Assembly: GCF_014203235.1 (NCBI RefSeq)
Contig: NZ_JACHIN010000006.1
Location: forward strand, 372,001-436,000
Length of the DNA stretch: 64,000 nucleotides
Reading direction: 5' to 3'
Source: Nonomuraea endophytica
GTDB taxonomy: Bacteria; Actinomycetota; Actinomycetes; Streptosporangiales; Streptosporangiaceae
Part shown: positions 33,222 to 42,136 of the stretch, piece by piece
How the letters are laid out: each line of letters starts with the position of its first letter
Position numbering within the stretch: the first letter of the stretch is position 1
Notes under the pieces: model-generated
Database searches by the model: none
Seen by the model: the letters and a program-made list of their open reading frames with translations, nothing else
What the model was told of the DNA's origin: nothing
Program-made: the position numbers and the translations under genes

Positions 33222-33749
33222 CTACCTCAGGGGGCGGACGCGGACGGTGGTGCGGACGTGGTGTTCGTCGAAGTAGTCGGCGACCTTGACGTAGCCGTGC
33301 TCGTCGTAGACGCGGCCGAGCACCGGGCTGTCGGCCCAGTGGTCCAGGGCCAGGGCGGGGGCGTCGTGTGTTCTGGCCAGGCGTTCGGCCTCCGCCATCA
33401 GGGCCGGGCCGACGCCCCGTCCGGCGGGCCCGCGGTCGGTCATCACGGTGTGGATGAACATCGAGCCGTCGGGGACGGTGCCGGGCGGGATGCGCGGCGG
33501 CGTCGCCGGGGCCGCGGCCAGCATGCCGACCTGACGGCCGTCGCGTTCGGCCAGGGTGATGACGCCGAGGCCGGTCCACTCCGCCACCCGGCCGGGGAAA
33601 CCGGGGATCTGGGAGAAGGGGACCGTGCCCCACTGTTCCGGCAGGTCCTGGGCGATGAGCCAGGCGTGGACGGAGTCCATCAGGTCCAGCAGGGCCGGCA
33701 CGTCGTCGGGCGTCGCGGGTCGCAGGTGCGGCGGAAGGGTCGCCATCAT
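33222..33749 (-). CDS. GNAT family N-acetyltransferase
   Basis: 175 aa (ATG 33749 or 33746). RPATPDDVPALLDLMDS is the typical GNAT beginning and MTDRGPAGRGVGPALMAEAERLA is the acetyl-CoA loop (RGxG variant). LALDHWADSPVLGRVYDEHGYVKV completes the fold. Substrate unknown. Divergent from a MarR gene with an operator-like repeat between them. Confidence 0.9.
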   Translation of the reverse strand: MMATLPPHLRPATPDDVPALLDLMDSVHAWLIAQDLPEQWGTVPFSQIPGFPGRVAEWTGLGVITLAERDGRQVGMLAAAPATPPRIPPGTVPDGSMFIHTVMTDRGPAGRGVGPALMAEAERLARTHDAPALALDHWADSPVLGRVYDEHGYVKVADYFDEHHVRTTVRVRPLR

Positions 33750-33794
33750 GGCCTCCAGGAGGGTTAGACTTCGGTCGAGCCCAATTGATTCAAT

Positions 33795-33811
33795 AATCTA
33801 AGGATTAGATT
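33795..33811. promoter_or_regulatory. Palindromic operator overlapping the MarR start
   Basis: AATCTAAGGATTAGATT has seven-base arms around GGA in an AT-rich patch between the GNAT and MarR genes. Its right arm includes the TTG proposed as start codon. Confidence 0.6.
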
Positions 33812-34277
33812 GTCAAAGCAATCCAGGATCGAGGCCGTGGCCAGGGCCGTACAGGATCTGCAGGACGCCACGGACCTCATCGACGAGCTGGCCGCGCGGC
33901 GGCTCGGCGTCAACAGGACCGACGTGCGCTGCCTGAGCCGGCTGACCGCGCGCGGCCCGCTCACGGCGAGCGAGCTGGCGTCAGGAGCGGGCCTGACCGG
34001 CGGCGCGGCCACCACCGCCATCGACCGGCTGGAGCGGGCCGGGCTGGCCGAACGGGTACGCGACACCGCCGACCGGCGCCGGGTCCTGGTCCACCTGAGC
34101 GAGCGGGGCCGGGCGGCCGTCGAGGAGGTCTGGGGTCCGATCGCCGCCGAGGCCCAGGCCGGACTGCGCCGCTACACCGTCGCCGAACTCGAGGTGGTCG
34201 AGACGTTCCTGCGGCTCGCGCTGCTCAACCAGACCCGGCACGCCGAACGCCTCCGCAAGGACAACGCGGAGGAATGA
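33810..34277 (+). CDS. MarR family transcriptional regulator
   Basis: 155 aa if TTG 33810 is the start; GTG 33837 would give 146 aa and leave the palindrome upstream. Winged helix with LTASELASGAGLTGGAATTAIDRLERAGLAERVRDTADRRRVLVHLSERGR. Probably autoregulates and controls the divergent GNAT gene through the palindrome. Ligand unknown. Confidence 0.9.
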   Translation: MSKQSRIEAVARAVQDLQDATDLIDELAARRLGVNRTDVRCLSRLTARGPLTASELASGAGLTGGAATTAIDRLERAGLAERVRDTADRRRVLVHLSERGRAAVEEVWGPIAAEAQAGLRRYTVAELEVVETFLRLALLNQTRHAERLRKDNAEE

Positions 34278-34314
34278 CCGGAACGCGGACGAGGAAATAG
34301 CGGAGCGGATCACC

Positions 34315-34340
34315 CGGGCGTGGAGCGAAGGCCACGCCCG
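34315..34340 (+). terminator. Hairpin after the MarR gene
   Basis: CGGGCGTGG and CCACGCCCG (nine-base arms, eight-base loop) lie 38 bases past the MarR stop; no U-tract. Confidence 0.5.
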
Positions 34341-34452
34341 CTGACGAATCGCTTGCCGCAGGACAGAAGAACACTGACAGTGCCTTTGCGCATCAATCCC
34401 GGCCTGTCCCTCTTGTATCCATGATCCTTTCATTGATACGGAGGGGGAGGAA

Positions 34453-36441
34453 TTGAAGAAGAGTGTGTGCCTTTTCCTGGCGAGCCTGCTGATGACCGCT
34501 ATGGGAGCGGTCCTGCCGGCCGAGGCAAAAATGTCCAGGCTTATCGAGCATGTGCATTTTATGCATTTCCTCGCACATGAGGATGATGACCTCCTCTTCC
34601 TCAATCCCGACATCCACCAGACCATTCGCGCCGGATATCCGATCGCGTCCGTTTTCCTCACCGCGGGCGAGGCGCAGGAGGACCACGCCTACGCCGAGGG
34701 CAGGCGCGAGGGCTCGCGGGCGGCGTACGCGCGCATGGCGGGCGTGGACGCGCCGGTCTGGGACAGCGAGGCCCTTCGGGTCGGCGCGCAGGTCGTCGAG
34801 CACAACCACCTGCGCGGCACCGGGGTGCACCTGCTGTTCCTGCGCCTGTCCGACGGCGGGAACAAGCGCCGCCAGGACGCCCGCGGGCGCGGCGCGCTGG
34901 TCCGGCTCTGGGACGACCAGGGGAAGGCGGGCTGCCTGCCGACGTTCACCGAACGCGGCTCGCCGTACGAACAGTGCTACACCTACGGCGGGCTCGTCGG
35001 CACGCTGCGCAAGCTCATGGAGATGTTCACCCCGCACGCGATCCGCACGCAGGACCCCCAGCCGGACCTCTACCGCACGCACGACCACCCCGACCACGTC
35101 CAGACGGCGCGCTTCACCGCCGAGGCCGCCCGCCAGCACCGTCACGTGAACCCGCGGCTGGTCGAGATCAACTTCCGCGACTACTTCATCCAGGACGTCC
35201 CGGCCAACCTGGGCCCGGCCGAGCGGGACATGAAGAAGGACGTCTTCGACGCGTACGCCCCGCACGACCCGCTGGCCAGGGACTCCGACCTCAACTATCC
35301 GGCCTACGTCTGGAGGATGAACCGGATGGTCTACCGCTGGACCGGTGAGCTGCTGCGCGTGGCCGCCAACGCCGACAAGCGGCTCAGCGTCCTGTCGGTG
35401 CAGGGGCGCCGCGTGGTCTCCTGGGACCAGGGCGCCGACGGCCGCTGGCGCGGGCCCAGCTCGCTGGGGTACGCCGGTGAGTGGCTCGCCCCGGGCGTCG
35501 CCGTCGAGCGTGACCGCGACGGCAGGCTGCGCGCGTTCGCCATCCGGCTGCGCGACAACGGGCTGACCGACGCGATCGTCACGACCACGCAGCGCACCCC
35601 CGGCGGCCCGTGGACCGGCCAGTGGACCGACCTCGGCCGCCCGCCGTACGGCGGCAACCGCACCGGGACGCCCGCGCTCGCGCTCGACCAGCTCGGCAGG
35701 ATCAACGTCTTCGTCCAGACCGGCACCCACCAGATCAGCTACCGCACCCACTACGGCAACGGCCGATGGTCGCCGTGGTGGACGCTGTCGGAGCGGGGAC
35801 TGCGCAGCGGCATCACCGCCATGCGCGACCGGTTCGGGCGGATTGAGCTGTTCGCCACGTTGTGCGCCCGCGCGGATCCGGCCAGGACCCGCTGCGACTC
35901 CGCGCGCATCCTGCGCTGGCGGCAGACCGAGCCCAACGGCAGCTTCCGCTCGGCTCCCATCGGCTCCACCACGCCCGGCAGCCCGCCGACGCTCGTGCTC
36001 AACGCGGACGCGCGCCTGGAGCTCCTCTACCGTCAGGGCGACCTCGACACCGGTACGGTCACCGTCGGCGACGTCGTCAGAACCCAGCAGGAGCCGCCCT
36101 CCTACGGATGGGCTGCGGCCTCGACGCTCCCGGCTCCCGGCGGCGTGGGAAACGTCCAGGCCGCCCGCGGCCCGAACGCCTCCATCCCCTCATCCCGGGT
36201 GGTGCTGGCCGTACGCAATCCGGCCATGGGCGTCTCGGTGGCCGTGCAACAGGAGGCGAACGGCGCTTACGGCCCCTGGCAGGACCTCGGCGGGAAGATC
36301 ATCGGCGTGCCCGCCGTGTCCGCCGACAGCTCGGGCCGCGTGATGGTCTTCAGCCTCGGCGTCAAGGGCCAGCTGTTCGCCTGCTGGCAGGAGGAGGTGG
36401 GCAGTGCGCGGTTCACCCCGTGGCGGATCCTGGGGTGGTGA
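34453..36441 (+). CDS. Secreted PIG-L family deacetylase with C-terminal propeller
   Basis: 662 aa from TTG 34453 behind GGGGGAGG. Signal peptide MKKSVCLFLASLLMTAMGAVLPAEA. The PIG-L domain (about 30-300) has the zinc/catalytic motif AHEDDD and the distal THDHPDHVQTA. Residues 320-660 form repeats (ALDQLGRINVFVQTGTHQISYRTHYGNGRWSPWWTL...) of a PLL/tectonin-like propeller that probably binds sugars. Likely de-N-acetylates an extracellular amino sugar polymer or glycoconjugate. The end overlaps the convergent MerR gene by 29 bases. Confidence 0.9.
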   Translation: MKKSVCLFLASLLMTAMGAVLPAEAKMSRLIEHVHFMHFLAHEDDDLLFLNPDIHQTIRAGYPIASVFLTAGEAQEDHAYAEGRREGSRAAYARMAGVDAPVWDSEALRVGAQVVEHNHLRGTGVHLLFLRLSDGGNKRRQDARGRGALVRLWDDQGKAGCLPTFTERGSPYEQCYTYGGLVGTLRKLMEMFTPHAIRTQDPQPDLYRTHDHPDHVQTARFTAEAARQHRHVNPRLVEINFRDYFIQDVPANLGPAERDMKKDVFDAYAPHDPLARDSDLNYPAYVWRMNRMVYRWTGELLRVAANADKRLSVLSVQGRRVVSWDQGADGRWRGPSSLGYAGEWLAPGVAVERDRDGRLRAFAIRLRDNGLTDAIVTTTQRTPGGPWTGQWTDLGRPPYGGNRTGTPALALDQLGRINVFVQTGTHQISYRTHYGNGRWSPWWTLSERGLRSGITAMRDRFGRIELFATLCARADPARTRCDSARILRWRQTEPNGSFRSAPIGSTTPGSPPTLVLNADARLELLYRQGDLDTGTVTVGDVVRTQQEPPSYGWAAASTLPAPGGVGNVQAARGPNASIPSSRVVLAVRNPAMGVSVAVQQEANGAYGPWQDLGGKIIGVPAVSADSSGRVMVFSLGVKGQLFACWQEEVGSARFTPWRILGW

Positions 36442-36802
36442 GCGCGCGCCGCTCGGTGAGGTCGAGGTAGTCGTGGAGGACCTGGCGGGTGCCCACCAGC
36501 GCGTCGATGCTCTCGTCGAGCCTGGTCAGGCGCTCGCGCAGGCCGTTCACCAGCTCGGGGCAGGGCTCGAGCTCGGGCCGCGCGCCGCTGGCGCAGGGCA
36601 GCACGTAGCCGATCTCCCGCGTCGACAGACCGGCCGCGAGCAGCTTCCTGATCTGGGTCACGGTCAGGACGGCGGCGTCGCCGTACTCGCGGTAGCCGTT
36701 GGGGCCGCGGTCCGGCTCCAGCAGGCCCTGCGACTCGTAGTAGCGCAGCTGGTGCGTGTTGACCCCGGTCCGCCGGCTCAGCTCACCGATGTGCACGGTC
36801 AC
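36413..36802 (-). CDS. MerR family transcriptional regulator
   Basis: 129 aa. The winged helix is IGELSRRTGVNTHQLRYYESQGLLEPDRGPNGYREYGD, followed by a coiled coil. Two cysteines (LPCASGARPELEPCPEL) sit near the usual effector region. It is divergent from the imine-reductase-like gene, whose promoter has the long spacer and dyad typical of MerR targets. Confidence 0.93.
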   Translation of the reverse strand: MTVHIGELSRRTGVNTHQLRYYESQGLLEPDRGPNGYREYGDAAVLTVTQIRKLLAAGLSTREIGYVLPCASGARPELEPCPELVNGLRERLTRLDESIDALVGTRQVLHDYLDLTERRALTTPGSATG

Positions 36803-36808
36803 GTCTCC

Positions 36809-36840
36809 TTGACATTCATATCGGTGTGAACGTTGAGGAT
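36809..36840 (+). promoter_or_regulatory. MerR-type promoter with dyad
   Basis: TTGACA (36809-36814) is followed by a dyad, ACATTCA (36812-36818) and TGAACGT (36827-36833, one mismatch). The spacer to a weak -10 near 36835-36840 is about 19-20 bases. Confidence 0.5.
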
Positions 36841-36846
36841 TCTGCC

Positions 36847-37740
36847 ATGAACACTAACCGGCAAGACGCCGTGACCGTCCTCGGCCTCGGGCTGATGGGC
36901 GAAGCCCTGGCCCACGCCTTCCTGCGCGCCGGCCACCCCACGACCGTGTGGAACCGTTCGCCGGGCAGGGCGGACCGCCTCGTCGCCGAGGGCGCGCGCC
37001 TGGCCGGCTCGGCCGCCGAGGCCGTCGCCGCGAGCCCGCTCGTGGTGGTCTGCCTCACCGGGTACGACGCCGTCCACGACCTGCTCGCCCCGCTGGAGAA
37101 GACCCTTGACGGCCGGGTCCTGGTGAACCTGACCTCCGGCACCTCCGGGGCCGCGCGGGAGACCGCCGCCTGGGCCGAGAGCCGGGGCGCCGGCTACCTC
37201 GACGGCGCGATCATGGCCGTGCCCCAGTCCATCGGCACCGACGACGGCCTCATCCTCTACAGCGGGCCCCGGCCGGTCTTCGACAGGTACGAGCCCGTGC
37301 TGCTCGGCCTCGGCGCGAAAGCCACGTACCTCGGCACGGACCCAGGGCTGTCCTCGCTCTACGACGTGGCCTCGCTGAGCCTGTCGTGGAGCGTCCTGAA
37401 CGGCTTCCTCCAGGGCGTCGCGCTGCTGGGCACCGCGGGGGTGGACGCCGCGACGTTCGCCGCGTTCGCCAAGGAGGGCCTCGGCGCCGTGGTCGGCTGG
37501 CTGGACGGGTACGCCCGGCAGATCGACGACGGCGCGTACCCGGCGCTGGACGCCACCATCGACACCCAGCGGGCGGCGATGGCGCACATCGTGCACGAGA
37601 GCGAGGCGCTCGGCGTCAGCGCCGAGCTGCCGAGGTTCGTCAAGGCCCTGGCCGACCGGGCCGCGGCCGCCGGGCACGGCGGCAGCGGCTACGCGGCGAT
37701 GATCGAGCAGTTCCGCACGCCGCCTCAGGAGACGGTGTAA
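36847..37740 (+). CDS. NAD(P)-dependent oxidoreductase, imine reductase/3-HIBADH family
   Basis: 297 aa from ATG 36847 (GAGG upstream); a GTG at 36826 falls within the operator. The nucleotide motif is VLGLGLMGEALAHAFLRAGH, then VWNRSPGRADRL (NADP-type arginines), the domain hinge TSGTSGAARETAAWAESRGAGYLDGAIMAVP and helical C-terminal domain match imine reductases. Probably reduces an imine or short hydroxyacid. Its induction is likely under the divergent MerR regulator. Confidence 0.9.
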   Translation: MNTNRQDAVTVLGLGLMGEALAHAFLRAGHPTTVWNRSPGRADRLVAEGARLAGSAAEAVAASPLVVVCLTGYDAVHDLLAPLEKTLDGRVLVNLTSGTSGAARETAAWAESRGAGYLDGAIMAVPQSIGTDDGLILYSGPRPVFDRYEPVLLGLGAKATYLGTDPGLSSLYDVASLSLSWSVLNGFLQGVALLGTAGVDAATFAAFAKEGLGAVVGWLDGYARQIDDGAYPALDATIDTQRAAMAHIVHESEALGVSAELPRFVKALADRAAAAGHGGSGYAAMIEQFRTPPQETV

Positions 37741-38303
37741 CGCAGCAGGACGTTGCCGGAGCCGTCGAAGCGGCGGCTCTCGGCCAGGCTCAGCCCGCCG
37801 ACCGGCGCGGTGAAGATGGGGGTGCCCTCGCCGAGCCCGGTCGCGCCGACGACCAGGTGCAGTTCGTCGACCAGGCCGGCCGCGAGCAGCGCGTTCCAGG
37901 TGATCCGGCTGCCGAACGTGACGATGTCGCCGGTGGTGCCGGCCTTGAGCTTCTCGACGTGGGCGTGGGCCTGGGCGCGCGGCACGACGGTGGTCTGTTC
38001 CCGCCAGTTCGCCACCTCGTCGTCGGTGAGGGAATCGGAGATCACGTTGACCGGGATGCGGCCGTAGACGCCGCCGAACTCGCGGTTCACCTCGCTGGCC
38101 TCCGGGTTGGCCGCCTGGGCCGGCCAGAAGCCCATGAACATGCGGTAGGAGCCGGCGCCCAGCAGCAGCGCCTCGGCCGCCTGTATGCGCTCCAGGTTGT
38201 AGGCGTCGAAGGCGGCGTCCATGGGCAGCACGAGCGGGTTGCCCTCGGAGCCGGCGTAGAAGCCGTCGAGGGACATGATGTTGCAGACGATCAAGCGGCC
38301 CAT
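37725..38303 (-). CDS. Dihydrofolate reductase-like (RibD C-terminal domain) protein
   Basis: 192 aa from ATG 38303 (MGRLIVCNIMSLDGFYAG). GAGSYRMFMGFW, IPVNVISDSL, DIVTFGSRITWNALLAAGLVDELHLVV and GEGTPIF are typical of the RibD_C/DUF-type DHFR-like family found singly in actinomycetes. It likely binds NADPH; substrate unknown. Its end overlaps the convergent oxidoreductase by 16 bases. Confidence 0.9.
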   Translation of the reverse strand: MGRLIVCNIMSLDGFYAGSEGNPLVLPMDAAFDAYNLERIQAAEALLLGAGSYRMFMGFWPAQAANPEASEVNREFGGVYGRIPVNVISDSLTDDEVANWREQTTVVPRAQAHAHVEKLKAGTTGDIVTFGSRITWNALLAAGLVDELHLVVGATGLGEGTPIFTAPVGGLSLAESRRFDGSGNVLLRYTVS

Positions 38304-38523
38304 GACGGGCTCCTCTCGGCGGGGTGTGAACGTGGGACGAGCTTGTCCAATCGGCGTTCCTCCGCGGTAGTGCCGGGTTACCGGGGAGCGTGTGAAGGAT
38401 TCACGACCGCGGCGGCACGGGTAACTCCTGAGCGGGGGAGAAAATCGGCCGGGCCGGGGTGTCGATTTCGCCGCGGCCCGTTTGTCTATGACGCGACCCT
38501 TCCCGAGGACCCAGGAGGAAACG

Positions 38524-38862
38524 ATGAAGTACATGCTGCTGATCAGCCATGGCGATCCGGGCGCGTGGGAGAACCTTTCCGAGGAGGAGCAGAAGGCGCT
38601 GCCTGCGGCGTACCAGGCGATCGAGGAGACGCCGGGCGTGACACCCGGGCAGTGGATGCAGCCGCCGGACACCGCCACCACCGTGCGGGTGCAGGACGGC
38701 AGGACGCTGACGACCGACGGGCCGTTCGTGGAGATGAAGGAGGCGATCGGCGGCTACCTGTTCTACGAGGCCGACGACCTCGACGCGGCGATCGAGCTGG
38801 CCGGGCGGATCCCGGCGGCCCGCATGGGCGGCGCGGTCGAGATACGCCCGCTGAACCAGTGA
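38524..38862 (+). CDS. YCII-related domain protein
   Basis: 112 aa from ATG 38524 behind AGGAGGAAA. MKYMLLISHGDPGAWENLSEEEQ, TVRVQDGRTLTTDGPFVEMKEAIGGYLFYEADDLDAAIELAGRIP is the standard YCII/DGPF form. Its stop overlaps the sigma factor start (GTGA). This two-gene unit is widespread in actinobacteria; the YCII protein presumably works with the sigma factor or its target pathway. Confidence 0.93.
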   Translation: MKYMLLISHGDPGAWENLSEEEQKALPAAYQAIEETPGVTPGQWMQPPDTATTVRVQDGRTLTTDGPFVEMKEAIGGYLFYEADDLDAAIELAGRIPAARMGGAVEIRPLNQ

Positions 38863-40034
38863 CCGACGTGCTGGAGCGGGTCTTCCGCGAGCAGTGGGGA
38901 CGTGTTCTGGCCGCGCTGATCGGCTACCTCGGCGACTTCGACCTCGCCGAGGAGGCCGCCCAGGAGGCGTTCGCGATCGCCGCCGACCGGTGGCCGCGCG
39001 ACGGGACGCCGGACCACCCGGGCGCCTGGCTGATCACGACGGCGCGCAACCGGGCGCTCAACCGCGTCCGCCGCGACCGCACGCTGGCCGAGAAGACCCG
39101 CCTGCTCGCGACGCCGCCGTCCGGGGACGACACGATGGACGACGCCGTGTTCCGCGACGAGCGGCTCGAACTCATCTTCACCTGCTGCCATCCCGCGCTG
39201 TCCATGGAGGCGCAGGTCGCGCTGACGCTGCGCGCACTCGGCGGGCTCGGCACCGGCGACATCGCGCACGCGTTCCTGGTGCCGGAACCGACGATGGCGC
39301 AGCGGCTGGTGCGGGCCAAGCGGAAGATCAGTGCGTCCGGGATCCCGTTCCGGGTGCCGGCCGACCATCTGCTGCCCGACCGGCTGGCCGCGGTGCTCGC
39401 GGTGGCGTACCTGATCTTCAACGAGGGGTACACCGGGCGGGTGGACCTGGCGGGCGAGGCGATCCGGCTCGGGCGGGCCCTGGTCGAGCTCATGCCCGAC
39501 GAGGCCGAGGCGCACGGGCTGCTGGCCCTCATGCTGCTGCACGACTCGCGCCGCCTGGCCCGCTTCCGCGACGGCGAGCTGGTGCTGCTGGCCGAGCAGG
39601 ACCGGTCGTCGTGGGACGCCGCCATGATCGCCGACGGGCGCCGCGTGCTGGCGCGGGCGCTGGCTCTGCACGGGCGCGGGCCGTACGTCGTCCAGGCGGC
39701 GATCGCCGCCCTGCACACCGAGGAGCCGGCCGACTGGCCGCAGATCGCCATGTTGTACGGCGAGCTGGCCCGGCTGACCGGTTCCCCGGTGGTCGAGCTG
39801 AACCGCGCCATCGCGATCGCCCAGACGCGGGGGCCGGAGGCCGGGCTCGAGATCATCGACGGGCTTCCGCTCCGGGACTTCCACTACCTGCACGCCGCCC
39901 GTGGGGAGCTGCTGGACCGTGCCGGCCGTACCGTGGACGCCCGTGCCGCCTACGAGCGCGCGCTCGCCCTCGTCCGCGACGACGCGGAACGGCGGCTGCT
40001 CCTTCGCCGGCTGGAACGGCTCGCCCGGCCTTGA
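38859..40034 (+). CDS. ECF-like sigma factor with C-terminal TPR-type domain (DUF6596 type)
   Basis: 391 aa from GTG 38859. Sigma2 (GDFDLAEEAAQEAFAIAADRWPRDGTPDHPGAWLITTARNRALNRVRRDR) and sigma4 (LTLRALGGLGTGDIAHAFLVPEPTMAQRLVRAKRKI) are followed by a ~220-residue helical extension including AVAYLIFNEGYTGR and EAHGLLALMLLHDSRR. This long form is not accompanied by an anti-sigma gene; the extension is thought to regulate the sigma factor. Confidence 0.94.
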   Translation: MTDVLERVFREQWGRVLAALIGYLGDFDLAEEAAQEAFAIAADRWPRDGTPDHPGAWLITTARNRALNRVRRDRTLAEKTRLLATPPSGDDTMDDAVFRDERLELIFTCCHPALSMEAQVALTLRALGGLGTGDIAHAFLVPEPTMAQRLVRAKRKISASGIPFRVPADHLLPDRLAAVLAVAYLIFNEGYTGRVDLAGEAIRLGRALVELMPDEAEAHGLLALMLLHDSRRLARFRDGELVLLAEQDRSSWDAAMIADGRRVLARALALHGRGPYVVQAAIAALHTEEPADWPQIAMLYGELARLTGSPVVELNRAIAIAQTRGPEAGLEIIDGLPLRDFHYLHAARGELLDRAGRTVDARAAYERALALVRDDAERRLLLRRLERLARP

Positions 40035-40100
40035 TTTATTGGCTGGAGGGCGCTTTCGCCCCGCTTGTACAGTGACCCCCAGCCGGCCGGGGGAGGGATC

Positions 40101-40300
40101 ATGCGCGTGCACTATCCGCGTACCCCTCACCTGCCCTGGTCGCCGGGCGCGACCCCGGACGACGTGCGCGCGGGCGATCTGTCCGGGCTGCGCGGGCGCG
40201 AGGTCGTGGTGACGGAGAAGCTCGACGGCCGGGTCAGGCCCATCGCACCTGGTACGTCGGTGAGCGCGGGACCGTGGACGACATGGACGGACGGCTGTGA
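40101..40300 (+). pseudogene. RNA ligase-type gene reduced to its ends
   Basis: From ATG 40101 (GGGGGAGGG upstream) the residues YPRTPHLPWSPGATPDDV...LRGREVVVTEKLDG match the N-terminus of bacterial RNA ligases up to the active-site lysine motif KLDG. After that the frame is lost. Another frame then reads AHRTWYVGERGTVDDMDGRL and stops at 40298-40300, overlapping the next start as TGATG, as the end of a coupled gene would. The whole ligase body is missing, so I infer an internal deletion. Confidence 0.65.
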
Positions 40301-42129
40301 TGCGTACCAGCGAAGAGGTCTATCACCGGGTCCGCTGGGATCCGCGCTTCGACCCGTCCCGGTTCGTCCTGGGCGTCGGGCAGCGTGACGCGGCGCCCAA
40401 GCGGGTCGCGCTGGCCGCCTTCACGCCGGGTGGTGAGATCCCCTGGCATCGGGTGCTGTTCGTCGAGGCGGACGGCGAGCTGGTCTGGGACCGGGCCACC
40501 GGCCTGGATCGGCTCGACACCTGCGAGGCCGGCCGGGCGCGGGACCCGCGCCGCCTGCGCCCGCCGTTCTTCACCGCGAGAACGCCGCACGCGTGGGACC
40601 CGGCGGGAGCATGGCGACCCGCCACCGGCCAGCCAAGCTCCGGACCTGCCATCGGCCAACCGGACCCCAGACCTGCCGCCGGGCAACCAGGCGCCGGACC
40701 GGCCCACGGGCAGCCGGGTTCCGGAGCTGCCGACGGGGTGCCGGGTTTCGGGACTGGTGGTGGGATGCCGGGGGTTGGGGGTGGGGTGGTGCGGGTGCTG
40801 ACGTGGAACACGTTGTGGGACCGCTACGACAGCGACCGCATCGACACCGCCCGCCGCCGCGCCCTGCTCCTGCGCGCCCTGGAGGACGCCGACGCGGACG
40901 TCCTGGCGTTGCAGGAGGTCGAGCCCGCGCTGGTGTCCATGCTGCTGGGCGCCCCCTGGGTACGAGCCGCGTACACCCTGGGCACGGACCCCCACGGACC
41001 GGACGTGGACGACGGTGGCCTGCTGCTGCTCAGCCGGCTGCCCGTGCGCGAGGCGGCCGCCCATGAGCTCGGCCCGCACAAGTCGGTGGCCGCCATCGTC
41101 GTGGACACCGCCGCCAGCCCGCTCGTCGTCGCCGTCACCCATCTGACCAGCGACCATTCCACCGACGGCGCGGGCAGGCGGCGCGCCGAACTGACCCGGA
41201 TCGCCGAGGGGCTGTCCGGCCTGGACGGCGACGTGGTCCTGATGGGCGACTTCAACGACGGAACGGACACCCCGGAGTCCGCTCTCCGCCTGCGCGACGC
41301 CTGGACCGAGGCGCACGGAGCCGACGAGACCCCCACCTTCGACCCCGGCGTCAACCCGCTGGCCGCGCTCTCCTCCCGGTCCGGCCGAGCGGCGCGCCTG
41401 GACCGGGTCCTGCTCCGCGGACGGCCCCTCCGTTCCATCGGTGACGGGCACGCTCGTTTCGCTGTCCTGGCCAGGCAGGTGAAGGCGTGGGCACACGCGC
41501 GTGGCCTGGACTCCGCTCCGTTCGGCGGCCTGCCAGGCCTGGCCTGGGCGGTCATGGCCGCGCGCACCGTACGCGAGAGCGGCCCCGATGACGACCCGCT
41601 GAGCCTGTTCTTCAGCACGTGGGCAGCCTGGGACTGGCGCGACCCGATCGCCCTGGACAACACCGCGACCACCCGGGAACCGGCCCCCGTCACGGTGCTC
41701 ACTCCCAGCGACCCGGTGCGCAACTGCGCCCGCCAGGTCGGCGACGGCGGCCTGGACCTGCTCACCCAGGAGCTCTACCGGGCCTGGGAGCTCACCGAGG
41801 ACGGCCGGAGCGCCGAACTGCTGTCCGCGCCGCCCCTGCACCGCAGGCACGCGGCCTGGGCGGTGGTGACCGTCCGCGCGCGGGACGAGCTGGGCCGGGT
41901 CAGAGGACGGATGCTGGATCTGCTGGCCGCCCTGGCCGAGGAGGGGGCGGCGGACGCGCATGCCTGGCCGCGCCCGTTCGAGAGCGGGCAGACCCGTTAC
42001 GCGATCGGCCTGGGCCGCACTCCCCCGCGGGCCGGGCGGCTGGGCGAGATCGCCGGCCGGTGGGCCCGGGATCTGGCGGGCGTCTCGGTCGAGTACGCCG
42101 AGGGCGGGGCCGTACCGACCTTGATATGA
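40300..42129 (+). CDS. DUF504-EEP phosphatase-poly(A) polymerase-like fusion (RNA repair), lacking the NTase core
   Basis: 609 aa. Residues 1-100 are DUF504 (VYHRVRWDPRFDPSRFVLGVGQRD...IPWHRVLF...VWDR). A GQPxxGP repeat linker follows. About 165-370 is an endonuclease/exonuclease/phosphatase domain (WNTLWDRY, LQEVE, MGDFND, LDRVLL), but its final SDH motif is absent. About 385-600 matches the central and C-terminal domains of poly(A)/CCA polymerases (VKAWAHARGL, FFSTWAAWDW, TPSDPVRNCA). The polymerase catalytic GS...DxD segment expected between them is missing, suggesting an in-frame deletion. Confidence 0.75.
   Translation: MRTSEEVYHRVRWDPRFDPSRFVLGVGQRDAAPKRVALAAFTPGGEIPWHRVLFVEADGELVWDRATGLDRLDTCEAGRARDPRRLRPPFFTARTPHAWDPAGAWRPATGQPSSGPAIGQPDPRPAAGQPGAGPAHGQPGSGAADGVPGFGTGGGMPGVGGGVVRVLTWNTLWDRYDSDRIDTARRRALLLRALEDADADVLALQEVEPALVSMLLGAPWVRAAYTLGTDPHGPDVDDGGLLLLSRLPVREAAAHELGPHKSVAAIVVDTAASPLVVAVTHLTSDHSTDGAGRRRAELTRIAEGLSGLDGDVVLMGDFNDGTDTPESALRLRDAWTEAHGADETPTFDPGVNPLAALSSRSGRAARLDRVLLRGRPLRSIGDGHARFAVLARQVKAWAHARGLDSAPFGGLPGLAWAVMAARTVRESGPDDDPLSLFFSTWAAWDWRDPIALDNTATTREPAPVTVLTPSDPVRNCARQVGDGGLDLLTQELYRAWELTEDGRSAELLSAPPLHRRHAAWAVVTVRARDELGRVRGRMLDLLAALAEEGAADAHAWPRPFESGQTRYAIGLGRTPPRAGRLGEIAGRWARDLAGVSVEYAEGGAVPTLI
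40621..40780 (+). repeat. Low-complexity GQPxxGP linker repeats
   Basis: Imperfect repeats encoding TGQPSSGPAIGQPDPRPAAG-like units link DUF504 to the phosphatase domain of the RNA-repair fusion. Confidence 0.65.
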
Positions 42130-42136
42130 ATGCCGG

